NCBI GenBank assembly: GCA_965247015.1
Contig: CBDFGG010000004.1
Location: 992,001 to 1,056,000, forward strand
Direction of reading: 5' to 3'
Length of the DNA: 64,000 nucleotides
Source: JAIXWP01 sp965247015
GTDB taxonomy: Bacteria > Bacteroidota > Bacteroidia > Flavobacteriales_D > Sanyastnellaceae
This document shows positions 35,606-43,950 of this stretch, piece after piece (within the stretch, counting starts at the first letter, position 1; each line of letters begins with the position of its first letter). Below the pieces are notes generated by a model. The model saw nothing but the letters and a program-made list of their open reading frames with translations, was not told the origin of the DNA and made no database searches. A program made the translations under genes and the position numbers.

Positions 35606-36610
35606 ATGACTCACAAATTTGAACACAAACTCTATATCGAGCTTGTCCAGATTATTGAACATGGCAAGCAAAATACTATCAAAAAAATCAATCACTCTGT
35701 CGTAATAGTATATTGGTCTATAGGTACTAAAATTAATAGCTATATCAGAGAAAATGAAGGCGTGAAATACGCAGAAAAAACTGTAAATAAGGCAGCATTA
35801 GACTTGAAACAGCGCTATGGTAGTAGTTTTAGCTTAAGAAATGTGCGAAGAATGATGCAGTTTGCAAAAGAATTCTCTGAATTATCAAAAGTGTCGCAAC
35901 TGGCGACACAATTGACTTGGAGTCATTTTATAGAATTGCTGCCATTATCGAAAGAAGCTAGAATTTTCTATGCCGAAAACGCCAGCTTATCTCGCTGGAG
36001 CAGAAATGAATTGAGAAGGCAAATTGAAAGAAAAGCATTTGAACGTAATGAACTAGCTGACTTGCACCTTCGAGATGAGTTCACAGAAGTTAGAAACACC
36101 TTTAAAGATCCTTATTTACTAGATTTTCTAGGATTAAAAGATGGATATTTAGAAAACGACCTAGAGTCAGCTATTGTAAAAGAACTTGAGAATTTTATAC
36201 TAGAATTAGGAGTTGGCTTTTCATTCATTGAAAGGCAAAAGCGAATAATTCTTGATGGTAAAGACTTTTATTTGGATTTGCTATTTTACAATAGAAAGCT
36301 AAGACGACTAGTCGCTATAGAATTAAAGCTAGGTGAGTTTAAAGCCGCATATAAAGGACAAATGGAACTTTACTTGAAATGGTTGAATCGACACGAAAAG
36401 CAAGAGGGAGAAGCGTTTCCAATAGGTTTGATTTTGTGCGCTGGAAAGAGTACGGAACAAATTGAGCTTTTAGAAATGCACAAAGACGGAATAGTTGTAG
36501 CTGATTATTGGACGAATTTGCCACCTAAGGAAGAGCTGGAAAGAAAGCTTCATTCCTTGCTAATAGAAACACAACAGCGAATTGAAGAGCGAAAATTATT
36601 GGACGAATAA
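35606..36610 (+). CDS. DUF1016 (YhcG-type) PDDEXK nuclease
   Basis: 334 residues. The N-terminal DUF1016 helical domain (about 10-160; VVIVYWSIGTKINSYI, YGSSFSLRNVRRMMQFAKEF, LTWSHFIELLPL) precedes a PDDEXK nuclease domain. Catalytic residues fit: FLGLKDGYLENDLESAIVKELENFILELGVGFSFIERQ, then DLLFYNRKLRRLVAIELKLGEF with the E-x-K. In other genomes these genes often accompany restriction-modification or mobile elements. Here it stands alone between housekeeping genes and is visibly more AT-rich, so horizontal acquisition is likely. Target and role are not established; genome defence is a guess. Confidence 0.85.
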   Translation: MTHKFEHKLYIELVQIIEHGKQNTIKKINHSVVIVYWSIGTKINSYIRENEGVKYAEKTVNKAALDLKQRYGSSFSLRNVRRMMQFAKEFSELSKVSQLATQLTWSHFIELLPLSKEARIFYAENASLSRWSRNELRRQIERKAFERNELADLHLRDEFTEVRNTFKDPYLLDFLGLKDGYLENDLESAIVKELENFILELGVGFSFIERQKRIILDGKDFYLDLLFYNRKLRRLVAIELKLGEFKAAYKGQMELYLKWLNRHEKQEGEAFPIGLILCAGKSTEQIELLEMHKDGIVVADYWTNLPPKEELERKLHSLLIETQQRIEERKLLDE

Positions 36611-36639
36611 TCCGCTAGAAGAAAAATCCTTTATAAAAA

Positions 36640-36936
36640 TTACTCCCCACCCCCGACCACTTTTGGTACTCGGAAATAATACATGTCTTTTTTAGGAGCA
36701 TTTTTCAAAGCTTCCATTTGAGATACTTCATGAGCGATGACGTCTTCGCGAACCACGTTTGTTTCTTCGGTCATGAAAATGAGGGGCTCCACACCCTCTA
36801 CGTTGACCTCTTTTAGTTGATCAACGAATTGAAGCATGTTGTTCATGTCATTCATGATTTCATTCGCGGCAGCATCATCAAACTCAAGGCGTGACAACTC
36901 TGCAATGCGATCAACGGTGGCGCGGTCAATTTTCAT
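36640..36936 (-). CDS. gatC: Asp-tRNA(Asn)/Glu-tRNA(Gln) amidotransferase subunit C
   Basis: 98-residue GatC, which stabilises the GatAB amidotransferase that converts Glu-tRNA(Gln) or Asp-tRNA(Asn) to the amide. Signature: KIDRATVDRIAELSRLEFDDAAANEIMNDMNNMLQFVDQLKEVNVEGVEPL, ending in YFRVPKVVG. The start at 36936 is chosen over 36960 because an exact -7 element overlaps the latter. gatA and gatB are elsewhere. It sits downstream of a PlsC gene on the same strand. Confidence 0.93.
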   Translation of the reverse strand: MKIDRATVDRIAELSRLEFDDAAANEIMNDMNNMLQFVDQLKEVNVEGVEPLIFMTEETNVVREDVIAHEVSQMEALKNAPKKDMYYFRVPKVVGGGE

Positions 36937-36957
36937 GGTATTCTGAATAATAGGGTG

Positions 36958-36965
36958 CAAAGATA
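36958..36965 (-). promoter_or_regulatory. -7 promoter element of gatC
   Basis: CAAAGATA (minus-strand TATCTTTG), an exact TAnnTTTG match. It covers the upstream ATG at 36960 and so sets the start at 36936. Confidence 0.5.
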
Positions 36966-36987
36966 GGAACTAGAATCTAGTATCAAG

Positions 36988-37779
36988 TTAATGTGACTCT
37001 ATACCACTCTCAATTTGCGAGAAGACAGTCTTTTTTAAATTCGGGATGTCTGAGTCTGTAAGGGCGCTTGTTTCGATGGGTGCATGAATAATCGTTCGCA
37101 CGGCATGAGGTAGACTATACTCAAACAAATTGGATGGCTCGAGCATGATCTTATAATTCTGCTGAAAAGTGATGGGTACAATCGGCACCTTTTGGTCCAC
37201 GGCCATTTTAAATGCCCCATTCTTAAAAGCCTTCATCTTTGGAGCATGCGCCGGAATAGTGCCCTCTGGATACATCGCTATACATTCCCCCTTGTCTAAT
37301 GCATCATATGCTTTCTTCAAAGCATCATATGCCTTCCGCGATGATTCTCTATGAACAGGAATGTCCTGTTTTCTAAAGAAAAGACCAAACAACGGCCATT
37401 TGAGCAACTCACTTTTTCCAATAAATAGAAAATAATCAGGCACTACTGAATACATGAAAACGGTGTCCAGATAACTGCTGTGATTAGAAACAATGATATA
37501 CGGCGGCTTAGGAAAATCTGCCTTCTTCTGCACTCGAACGGGGCAGAACAATAGAAGTTGAAAGGCACGTGACCACCACACCTTCAAACGAAAAGCCGCA
37601 CCAAACCACTCTTTCCTGCTTAAGAGCACAAGAAAAAACGGATACATTACAAGCAAGGTGATCCAAAAAATGAAGCCGATCCAAAGCTTGTAAATAAAAT
37701 ATATGGGTCCAAAGATTCGCTTCAAGGTTATTCCAAAATGAAAAAGGAAGGCGAATATACGGTCAGATGAAGGTTTCAT
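36988..37779 (-). CDS. plsC: 1-acyl-sn-glycerol-3-phosphate acyltransferase (PlsC family)
   Basis: 263 residues. An N-terminal hydrophobic region (about 12-50) anchors it to the inner membrane. Acyltransferase motif I is NHSSYLD (HX4D, about 93-98), motif II is near IPVHRESSRKAYDALKKAYDAL, and motif III is AMYPEGTIP. It would make phosphatidic acid from lysophosphatidic acid. A 22-bp direct repeat-like stretch (GCATCATATGC near 37307 and 37323) encodes the duplicated KKAYDAL. Possibly co-transcribed with gatC although gatC has its own promoter. Confidence 0.88.
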   Translation of the reverse strand: MKPSSDRIFAFLFHFGITLKRIFGPIYFIYKLWIGFIFWITLLVMYPFFLVLLSRKEWFGAAFRLKVWWSRAFQLLLFCPVRVQKKADFPKPPYIIVSNHSSYLDTVFMYSVVPDYFLFIGKSELLKWPLFGLFFRKQDIPVHRESSRKAYDALKKAYDALDKGECIAMYPEGTIPAHAPKMKAFKNGAFKMAVDQKVPIVPITFQQNYKIMLEPSNLFEYSLPHAVRTIIHAPIETSALTDSDIPNLKKTVFSQIESGIESH

Positions 37780-37807
37780 TACTTACTTTGCAACTCAATC
37801 TTAAGTT

Positions 37808-38779
37808 ATGTCAAGAATTTTAACAGGCGTTCAAAGCACTGGTGTTCCTCACCTCGGAAATATTCTGGGAGCAATTCTTCCTGCTATTGAACTGAGCAAT
37901 GACCCGCAGCACGAGGCTTTTCTATTCATCGCCAACCTTCACTCTTTGACGCAAATCAAAGACGCCGAAGTGATGAAATACAATACCTACTCCGTTGCTG
38001 CGACATGGCTCGCTTGTGGTTTTGACATTGAGAAAAATACATTGTATCGCCAAAGTGATGTGCCACAAGTGACTGAATTGGCTTGGCATCTAGGGTGTTT
38101 CACCCCTTTCCCTATGCTAGCAAATGCACATAGCTTTAAGGACAAATCAGATCGCTTGAGTGATGTCAATGCTGGGCTATTTACGTATCCTGTATTGATG
38201 GCGGCGGATATCATTTTATACGATGCCAACTACGTGCCCGTAGGAAAAGATCAATTGCAACACCTCGAAATCACTCGCGATTTAGCAAGTGCTTTCAACC
38301 ATAAAATGGGCGAAACATTTGTAGTGCCTGAGGCCAAAACAAATGAATCCACCATGTACATTCCGGGTACTGATGGTCAGAAGATGAGCAAGAGCTATGG
38401 TAATTTCATCAATATCTTTTTGCCTGAAAAAGAATTGAAAGATGTGATCAATAAAAAAATAGTTACCGACGCCACTCCTCTAGAAGATCCAAAGGACGCG
38501 GAAGGCAGCATCGTATATCAATTGTATAAATACATCGCTACGCCTGAGGCTGCGGCTGAAATGAAGTCAAAATTAGAAGCCGGTGGCTACGGATGGGGAC
38601 ATGCTAAAAAAGACCTATTCGAAGGAATAATGAATCGTTTCTCGAAAGAAAGAGAACTGTTTAACTACTACATGAACAACCTTCCTGAACTTGATGAAAA
38701 GCTCATGGTAGGCGCTAAGAAAGCTTCATTGGTGGCAGACAAAACACTCGCTCGTGTAAGAGAGAAAATCGGCTACTAA
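37808..38779 (+). CDS. trpS: Tryptophanyl-tRNA synthetase
   Basis: Class I synthetase, 323 residues. HIGH-type motif is PHLGN in TGVQSTGVPHLGNILGA; KMSKS is in GTDGQKMSKSYGNF near residue 197; the Trp-binding YPVLMAADIILYDANYVPVGKDQLQH is present. Length is normal for bacterial TrpRS. Its stop codon abuts, without a gap, the stop of the convergent amidohydrolase gene, so no terminator lies between them. Confidence 0.96.
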   Translation: MSRILTGVQSTGVPHLGNILGAILPAIELSNDPQHEAFLFIANLHSLTQIKDAEVMKYNTYSVAATWLACGFDIEKNTLYRQSDVPQVTELAWHLGCFTPFPMLANAHSFKDKSDRLSDVNAGLFTYPVLMAADIILYDANYVPVGKDQLQHLEITRDLASAFNHKMGETFVVPEAKTNESTMYIPGTDGQKMSKSYGNFINIFLPEKELKDVINKKIVTDATPLEDPKDAEGSIVYQLYKYIATPEAAAEMKSKLEAGGYGWGHAKKDLFEGIMNRFSKERELFNYYMNNLPELDEKLMVGAKKASLVADKTLARVREKIGY

Positions 38780-40075
38780 TTATTTTTTCATGTAACGTTC
38801 GTACAATCCAATTTGCTTATTGCTCAAGTCGATTTTTCGACCTTGAATAAATGCGTGTGTCAGTTGATTCCCTAGCATGTCCAACGCATCTCCTTTTGAT
38901 ATAAAGAATGTTGCGTCCTTTCCGGTTTCGATGGATCCGCATGTAGCATCAATTCCGAGTAGTTGGGCGGGAGCTAATGTCAATGCTCTCACAGCTTCTT
39001 CATAAGGCAGTCCATGAGCCACAGCAGTGCCGGCATGAAATGGTAAATTGCGGGTTCCCATGCGCTCCATATCACCTTCATTTTGCAGCGAAAAAACAAC
39101 ACCCGATTTATGAAGTAACGAAGCTAATTTGTATGGCAAATCAACGTCATCACCTTCTAGTTGTGGCAATGAATGAACGCGGCAGAGCATCACTCCCACT
39201 TGAGCACGCTTCAACTCTTCGGCGATCATCCACGCATCATAACCTCCGATGATGACCATTTTCGGAATGGTCATTTCTTCTTTGAATCTAAGTGCTTCTT
39301 TTATCGCGCGCACTTCATCGGCGTGTACATACAATGTTTTTCCTCCGTCGAAAATTCCACGCATCCCTTCAAATCTCACTTCTGTGAGTGGGGGATTTTT
39401 CACCGATAAATATGCTTTTGCTTCTTTGAAAAATATCTGAATCTCTGTCAATTGTTGATCATACGACTTTACCTTCTCAATGGTCAATTTCTTTTTATCA
39501 TAATGCTTATGATATACCTGCGGCCAATTGAGGTGTAACCCGTCATCTTCGCGAACGACGGCATCTTCCCAGTTCCATGCATCGAATTGCATCACCGAAG
39601 AAGCACCAGAAATAACACCACCACGCGGACAAATCTGTCCCATCAAAACGCCGTTGCTGCGCACCGTTGGAATGATCTCTGATTCTGTATTAAATGCTAT
39701 AACCGAACGAACGCTCGGTTTGTAAGTACCTACTTCTGCCACATCGTCCATCGCGCGCACAGCGTCGATTTCGTGTAGTCCTAAAGTGCTGTTTGTCGCT
39801 ATAAATCCAGGATACAATTCCATTCCAGAAGCATCAATCACTTCTTTGTATTTCGTCATATCAATGCGCACCAACTTCGCATCGGCTACCAATGTGAACT
39901 TTCCATTTTCGAAACCGACTACTGCATTTTCGATCACGTTGCCATTGCCTACGTGCACTTTCGCATTCATGATAAGGATACTGTTGCTCTGCGCGGGAGC
40001 GGGGGCCGGTACGCTTTGTGCGATGGATGTTACCGCTACAAAAAGCAAACAAATACTGATATATAGATTCTTCAT
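38780..40075 (-). CDS. Exported amidohydrolase family protein
   Basis: 431 residues with a signal peptide (LYISICLLFVAVTSIAQS). Related to the imidazolonepropionase/adenosine-deaminase-like exported amidohydrolases of Bacteroidota. The N-terminal composite beta domain (ILIMNAKVHVGNGNVIENAVVGFENGKF) and PGFIATNSTLGLHEID are seen, where the usual metal-binding HxH after PG is replaced by NS, and the later His/Asp set is poor. The active site may therefore be degenerate. TYKPSVRSVIAFNTESEIIPTVRSNGV matches conserved non-catalytic family sequence and carries a dispersed palindrome. It is probably a partner of the two-domain amidohydrolase just upstream. The start uses ATG at 40075; a TTG 9 bp upstream is less likely. 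Confidence 0.8.
   Translation of the reverse strand: MKNLYISICLLFVAVTSIAQSVPAPAPAQSNSILIMNAKVHVGNGNVIENAVVGFENGKFTLVADAKLVRIDMTKYKEVIDASGMELYPGFIATNSTLGLHEIDAVRAMDDVAEVGTYKPSVRSVIAFNTESEIIPTVRSNGVLMGQICPRGGVISGASSVMQFDAWNWEDAVVREDDGLHLNWPQVYHKHYDKKKLTIEKVKSYDQQLTEIQIFFKEAKAYLSVKNPPLTEVRFEGMRGIFDGGKTLYVHADEVRAIKEALRFKEEMTIPKMVIIGGYDAWMIAEELKRAQVGVMLCRVHSLPQLEGDDVDLPYKLASLLHKSGVVFSLQNEGDMERMGTRNLPFHAGTAVAHGLPYEEAVRALTLAPAQLLGIDATCGSIETGKDATFFISKGDALDMLGNQLTHAFIQGRKIDLSNKQIGLYERYMKK
39701..39720. repeat. Intragenic palindrome AACCGAACGAACGCTCGGTT
   Basis: 20-bp near-perfect palindrome within the amidohydrolase coding sequence, identical to the copy in metX at 58412-58431. Confidence 0.7.
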
Positions 40076-40084
40076 TTCTTTCAA

Positions 40085-43000
40085 TTATTGACGGTAAAAT
40101 AATCCCATTGATGATTGATCCATTGTGTCGCAATGGAAGTGGCGGCGTGGCTTGAACGACGGTGTAGTCATCGAACCTCCGCTATCTTTTACCTGTAACA
40201 TCTTCTGAATAATTCGGGCTCTTTCTTCTTGCACTTTGATACGCATCTTTTCATCTTCCACAGCATCGAAGTAGCAAATACCATCTACAAATGTTTTTTG
40301 AACTTTCGCATAAATGCTCAATGGATGGTCTGTCCAGAGCACGATATCCGCATCCTTACCCACTTTTAACGAACCCATGCGATCATCCAAATGAAGCAAT
40401 TTCGCTGGATTTAACGTTACGAATTTCAAGGCTTCTTCTTCTGGAACTCCTCCGTATTTCACGGTTTTACCTGCTTCCTGATTCAGTCGACGCGCCATTT
40501 CAGCATCATCAGAGTTAATTGAAACTGTGATTCCCTCTTTCCACATCAAAGCAGCATTGTATGGGATGGCGTCTTTTACCTCCATCTTATATGCCCACCA
40601 ATCAGAGAAGGTAGAACCTCCAGCACCATGCTCCTTCATCTTGTCGGCTACTTTGTATCCTTCCAAAATGTGGGTGAATGTATTTACCTTGAAACCCATG
40701 CTATCCGCCACGTGCATCAGCATATTGATTTCGCTTTGCACATAGCTGTGACAAGTAATGAATCGTTGTTTATCTAAAATTTCAGCCAAGGTTTCAAGTT
40801 CCAAGTCTCTTCTTGGTGCCACTGCTGAAACAGGTGATTTCTTCTTACCCTTCGTTACAGATGTGGCATTGAATTTCTTCCACTGATCTGCATATTCACG
40901 AGCTCTGATGAAATGATCGTAATACACTTGCTCCACACCCATTCTTGTTTGCGGGAAACGTACTCTATTAAAATCGCCCCAGTTGCTTTGTTTTACGTTT
41001 TCACCCAATGCGAATTTGATAAAGCCATCTGCACCTTCGATTTGCATTTGGTCTGCACTTGCACCCCAACGCATTTTAATCAAAGCGCTTTGTCCGCCAA
41101 TAGGGTTAGCAGACCCATGCAGCAATTGTGCAGCTGTAACTCCGCCGCTCAACTGACGATAGATATCTATGTCCTCGGGCCAAAGAACAGAGGCCTCTTC
41201 TACTTCTGCGCTGCTCGCTTGAGAACCCTCGTTTACACTTGCGAGAGCGATGTGACTGTGTTCGTCAATGATACCTGGAGTAACGTGCATACCGGTGCCA
41301 TCTACAACTTCGGCTCCGGGCGCGCTTAGATTTTTTCCTACAGCCTCTATTTTTCCATTTGCGATAATGATATCGGCATTTTCTAACTTACCTTCTTTTT
41401 CATTGGTCCAGATCGTCGCATTTTTAATGTGTACACGCTTTGCTTCTGGTTTCTTTTCCCATCCAAAAGCAGTAAATGGATACACTACATTTCCAATCTC
41501 TTCTTTTGGAGTCTCCGGTGCAGCGGCCTTCTTCTCTTCTTTCTTTACACCATCTTTCAACACGTTAAAAACAAGCATTGCGTCCGCTTTACGACCGTCT
41601 TTATATTCAAGTGTTCCGCTCCATCCATTCAAAGATTTCCAACCTCCAAATCGAAGGACACCTAGTTCTTTCGCGGCAGAGTCTGGTTTAAGCGTTAGTG
41701 TTACAAAATCTAGTTCTTTAGAAAGCGATGCTTGAAAATTCAATGTATCTGATATCACGCTAACTCCTTCTGCATCTTTTATGATGTACTTATATCCTTT
41801 GTTTTTTTCACCACCATATTCAATATCGAAAACGTCAGCACCAGCAGTGAGCGTGTACTTTCCCGCTTCGAGTTTTGGCTCCGCTGGAGCTTTCACCTCA
41901 AATCTTTCTCCTGAAATGTAATGATCTAAAATTTCTGAATCATTCAAAAAAATGTCTCCAGAACTAATGAAGAAGTTTGCAGCATAACCAATTTCCAACT
42001 TACCGAATGAACGTTCGGTATTTGTTATTTTTGCAGGCACCGTGGTCAATGCAGCAAGGGCGGCTTGTTTCGACAATCCTTTCTCAACTGCCTTGCGCCA
42101 ATTTTTCAAGAATTCTGATTTGTCTAACAATCCACTAGAAGTAAATGCAAAAGAAATTCCCTTGCTATTGAGAATAGACGCATTGTATGGCGCCATTTCC
42201 CAATGCTTTAACTCAGAGAAATCAACCCAACGTGCTAGGTATGGATCGCTCACATCATAGGCACTGGGATATTGTAATGGAATGATGTAAGTCGCTTTCG
42301 TTTCAGCGATATCATCTACTCGTTGGTACTCTGTACCGCTGCCTTTGATGATATACTGAACACCGAATTCATCTCCAATTTTATCTGCTCGCAATACATT
42401 CCATTTATCTCCTGCATCAAAAAAAGATGGAAGTTTTTGCAAGTCATTCATTTCTTGTAATGCGATGTTGATGCCTTCTTGAGACCCGCCATTGGCGTAC
42501 CATTGGGCATCATAATACGTTTGACGAAGCAGCGCAATACTGCCCATCAATGACGATGGATAATCTTGGCGGCTTGTTCCTTTATTGAAAGAATAATGCG
42601 CCCCCACATTTGCGCGTAAAATATCTTCATTTACATCATCGCCCAATTGCACTAATGCAGAACTTCCACGAACGATGCCGTCTTGCACATGAGTCAACAC
42701 CAATCCGAATCCTATTCCTCTGTATTCTTTTGCTTCATCTTCATTCACATCAAAAAGCAATGCAGCTTGTTGATCCGATTTGATGGCTTCATTCCATCCG
42801 TACGCACCTTTTCGATTGCTTTCAATTTGTGGTCCACGTCCTCTCATAGGCGCGTCGCCACTTGGTTTTGGCATACCGTAGCTCGAGTGAAGATCAATGA
42901 ATGAAGGATAGATATATTTTCCTTGAAGATCTATCACCACCGCATTCGCAGGAATGACAAGGGTTTTACCCACACTCACTACTTTGCCTCCCTCCACAAG

Positions 43001-43168
43001 CATCATGGCGTCTTCCATTAATAATTCTGGATTGACCATAATATTCGCATGAGTAAATACCGTAGAAGTTACTTCCTTAGGCTTTACACCATTATAAGGA
43101 AAAGTAGACTGGGCGTACGTTGCAGCACACCAAAGCAGTGCCCAAATCGAAAATAGAATTCTCATCAA
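40085..43168 (-). CDS. Exported two-module amidohydrolase
   Basis: 1027 residues, signal peptide about 1-19 (ILFSIWALLWCAATYAQS). Two amidohydrolase modules are joined in one chain. The N-terminal module (about 30-460) ends with FGKLEIGYAANFFISSGDIF but shows a poor metal site. After a beta-rich linker (about 430-570) the C-terminal module (about 575-1000) has HVTPGIIDEHSHIA (HxH), GVTAAQLLHGS, HSYVQSEI, and MGSLKVGKDADIVLWTDHPL, so it looks catalytic. Such pairs occur in many Bacteroidota; substrate unknown, possibly cyclic amides or peptides in the periplasm. It is followed by the single-module paralogue, 9 bp downstream. A dispersed palindrome lies at 42001. Confidence 0.82.
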   Translation of the reverse strand: MMRILFSIWALLWCAATYAQSTFPYNGVKPKEVTSTVFTHANIMVNPELLMEDAMMLVEGGKVVSVGKTLVIPANAVVIDLQGKYIYPSFIDLHSSYGMPKPSGDAPMRGRGPQIESNRKGAYGWNEAIKSDQQAALLFDVNEDEAKEYRGIGFGLVLTHVQDGIVRGSSALVQLGDDVNEDILRANVGAHYSFNKGTSRQDYPSSLMGSIALLRQTYYDAQWYANGGSQEGINIALQEMNDLQKLPSFFDAGDKWNVLRADKIGDEFGVQYIIKGSGTEYQRVDDIAETKATYIIPLQYPSAYDVSDPYLARWVDFSELKHWEMAPYNASILNSKGISFAFTSSGLLDKSEFLKNWRKAVEKGLSKQAALAALTTVPAKITNTERSFGKLEIGYAANFFISSGDIFLNDSEILDHYISGERFEVKAPAEPKLEAGKYTLTAGADVFDIEYGGEKNKGYKYIIKDAEGVSVISDTLNFQASLSKELDFVTLTLKPDSAAKELGVLRFGGWKSLNGWSGTLEYKDGRKADAMLVFNVLKDGVKKEEKKAAAPETPKEEIGNVVYPFTAFGWEKKPEAKRVHIKNATIWTNEKEGKLENADIIIANGKIEAVGKNLSAPGAEVVDGTGMHVTPGIIDEHSHIALASVNEGSQASSAEVEEASVLWPEDIDIYRQLSGGVTAAQLLHGSANPIGGQSALIKMRWGASADQMQIEGADGFIKFALGENVKQSNWGDFNRVRFPQTRMGVEQVYYDHFIRAREYADQWKKFNATSVTKGKKKSPVSAVAPRRDLELETLAEILDKQRFITCHSYVQSEINMLMHVADSMGFKVNTFTHILEGYKVADKMKEHGAGGSTFSDWWAYKMEVKDAIPYNAALMWKEGITVSINSDDAEMARRLNQEAGKTVKYGGVPEEEALKFVTLNPAKLLHLDDRMGSLKVGKDADIVLWTDHPLSIYAKVQKTFVDGICYFDAVEDEKMRIKVQEERARIIQKMLQVKDSGGSMTTPSFKPRRHFHCDTMDQSSMGLFYRQ
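42001..42020. repeat. Intragenic palindrome TACCGAATGAACGTTCGGTA
   Basis: 20-bp palindrome within the two-module amidohydrolase gene (encoding NTERSFG on the minus strand); one mismatch from the copy at 53081. Confidence 0.7.
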
Positions 43169-43185
43169 ATGTTGCGTTATTATTC

Positions 43186-43827
43186 TTAAACAGCTTCAGC
43201 TACTACTTCCTCTACGACATCTGGAAGTTTCGATTTCAAGAGATTTTCAATGCCACCCTTGAGGGTTGCCGTGCTGGACGGACAGCCGCTACATGAGCCC
43301 TTCATTTGAACGTACACTTTTTTATCCTTGTACGCCATGAAATCAATAGCACCGCCATCTTGCTCTACTGCAGGACGAACATATTCATCCAATAAGAATC
43401 TGATTTCATCATCATACGGAGAAGCTTCCATAGCGCTGTAATCAACAGCTGGCTTTGGCGCACCCAATTCTGTAGGATCAGCAATCGGTGCTCTTTGTAG
43501 GAGTTCTGATGGAATTGCACTAACGGTCACTTCGTTATCCATGAGCCATTCGCGAATGTATTCGCGCAATTGCATAACCACCATTTCCCATCCAAGTGAT
43601 CCGTCTTTTGTAACCGTTACAAAATTTCCGCTGATGAAAACATTGGTTACAAAGGGGAAGTTGAATAGTTCTTCAGCCAAAGGCGAAGAGTTTTTTGCCT
43701 CTGCTTTCGAGCGGTACTCCACTTGGAGACCACCTGAAACCAAAGCTCTGTCTGCTACAAATTTCATCGCCGAAGGATTCGGCGTCATTTCAGCATAAAC
43801 TGCTGTAGGTATTTTCTTTTTTTCCAT
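43186..43827 (-). CDS. NifU-family Fe-S scaffold protein
   Basis: 213 residues. The N-terminal Nfu_N-like domain (about 8-100; MTPNPSAMKFVADRAL, FPFVTNVFISGNFVTVTKD) is followed by a NifU C-terminal domain (about 135-205) with the cluster-binding pair C179/C182 in KGSCSGCPSSTATLKGGIE. It would assemble or carry Fe-S clusters to target enzymes in the cytosol. It lies upstream of the amidohydrolase pair but is functionally separate. A five-unit heptamer array (43836-43870) sits in its 5' leader. Confidence 0.9.
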   Translation of the reverse strand: MEKKKIPTAVYAEMTPNPSAMKFVADRALVSGGLQVEYRSKAEAKNSSPLAEELFNFPFVTNVFISGNFVTVTKDGSLGWEMVVMQLREYIREWLMDNEVTVSAIPSELLQRAPIADPTELGAPKPAVDYSAMEASPYDDEIRFLLDEYVRPAVEQDGGAIDFMAYKDKKVYVQMKGSCSGCPSSTATLKGGIENLLKSKLPDVVEEVVAEAV

Positions 43828-43835
43828 GATAAATT

Positions 43836-43870
43836 CGTTCGTGGTTCGTGGTTCTTAGTTCTTGGTTCAA
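43836..43870. repeat. Heptamer array of a second type
   Basis: Five 7-bp units on the plus strand: CGTTCGT, GGTTCGT, GGTTCTT, AGTTCTT, GGTTCAA. Different consensus from the GACAAG arrays but the same period; it lies between the NifU start and the GACAAG array. Confidence 0.75.
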
Positions 43871-43883
43871 AAATGACTGAGAT

Positions 43884-43949
43884 ATGTTGTCTCTTGTTCT
43901 CGGCTTCGCCGAGATCACTTGTCCCTTGTCCCTTGTCGTTTGTCTCTAA
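43884..43949 (-). repeat. Heptamer array with REP-like hairpin after the XRE gene
   Basis: On the minus strand, TTAGAGA, CAAACGA, CAAGGGA, CAAGGGA, CAAGTGA follow the stop codon, then TCTCGGCTTCGCCGAGA (43898-43914) and two further units. The same heptamer plus hairpin order as at 60551-60614. Confidence 0.8.
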
Positions 43950-43950
43950 T

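Noticed and set aside
35459..35695. Minus-strand ORF before and overlapping the DUF1016 gene
   Set aside because: It overlaps the start of the recognised nuclease gene and has no similarity or promoter support.
43747..43765. Another palindrome copy (GCCGAAGGATTCGGC) in the NifU gene
   Set aside because: It lacks the ACC/GGT ends and has a shorter spacer, so it is not part of the ACCGAA-N6-TTCGGT family.
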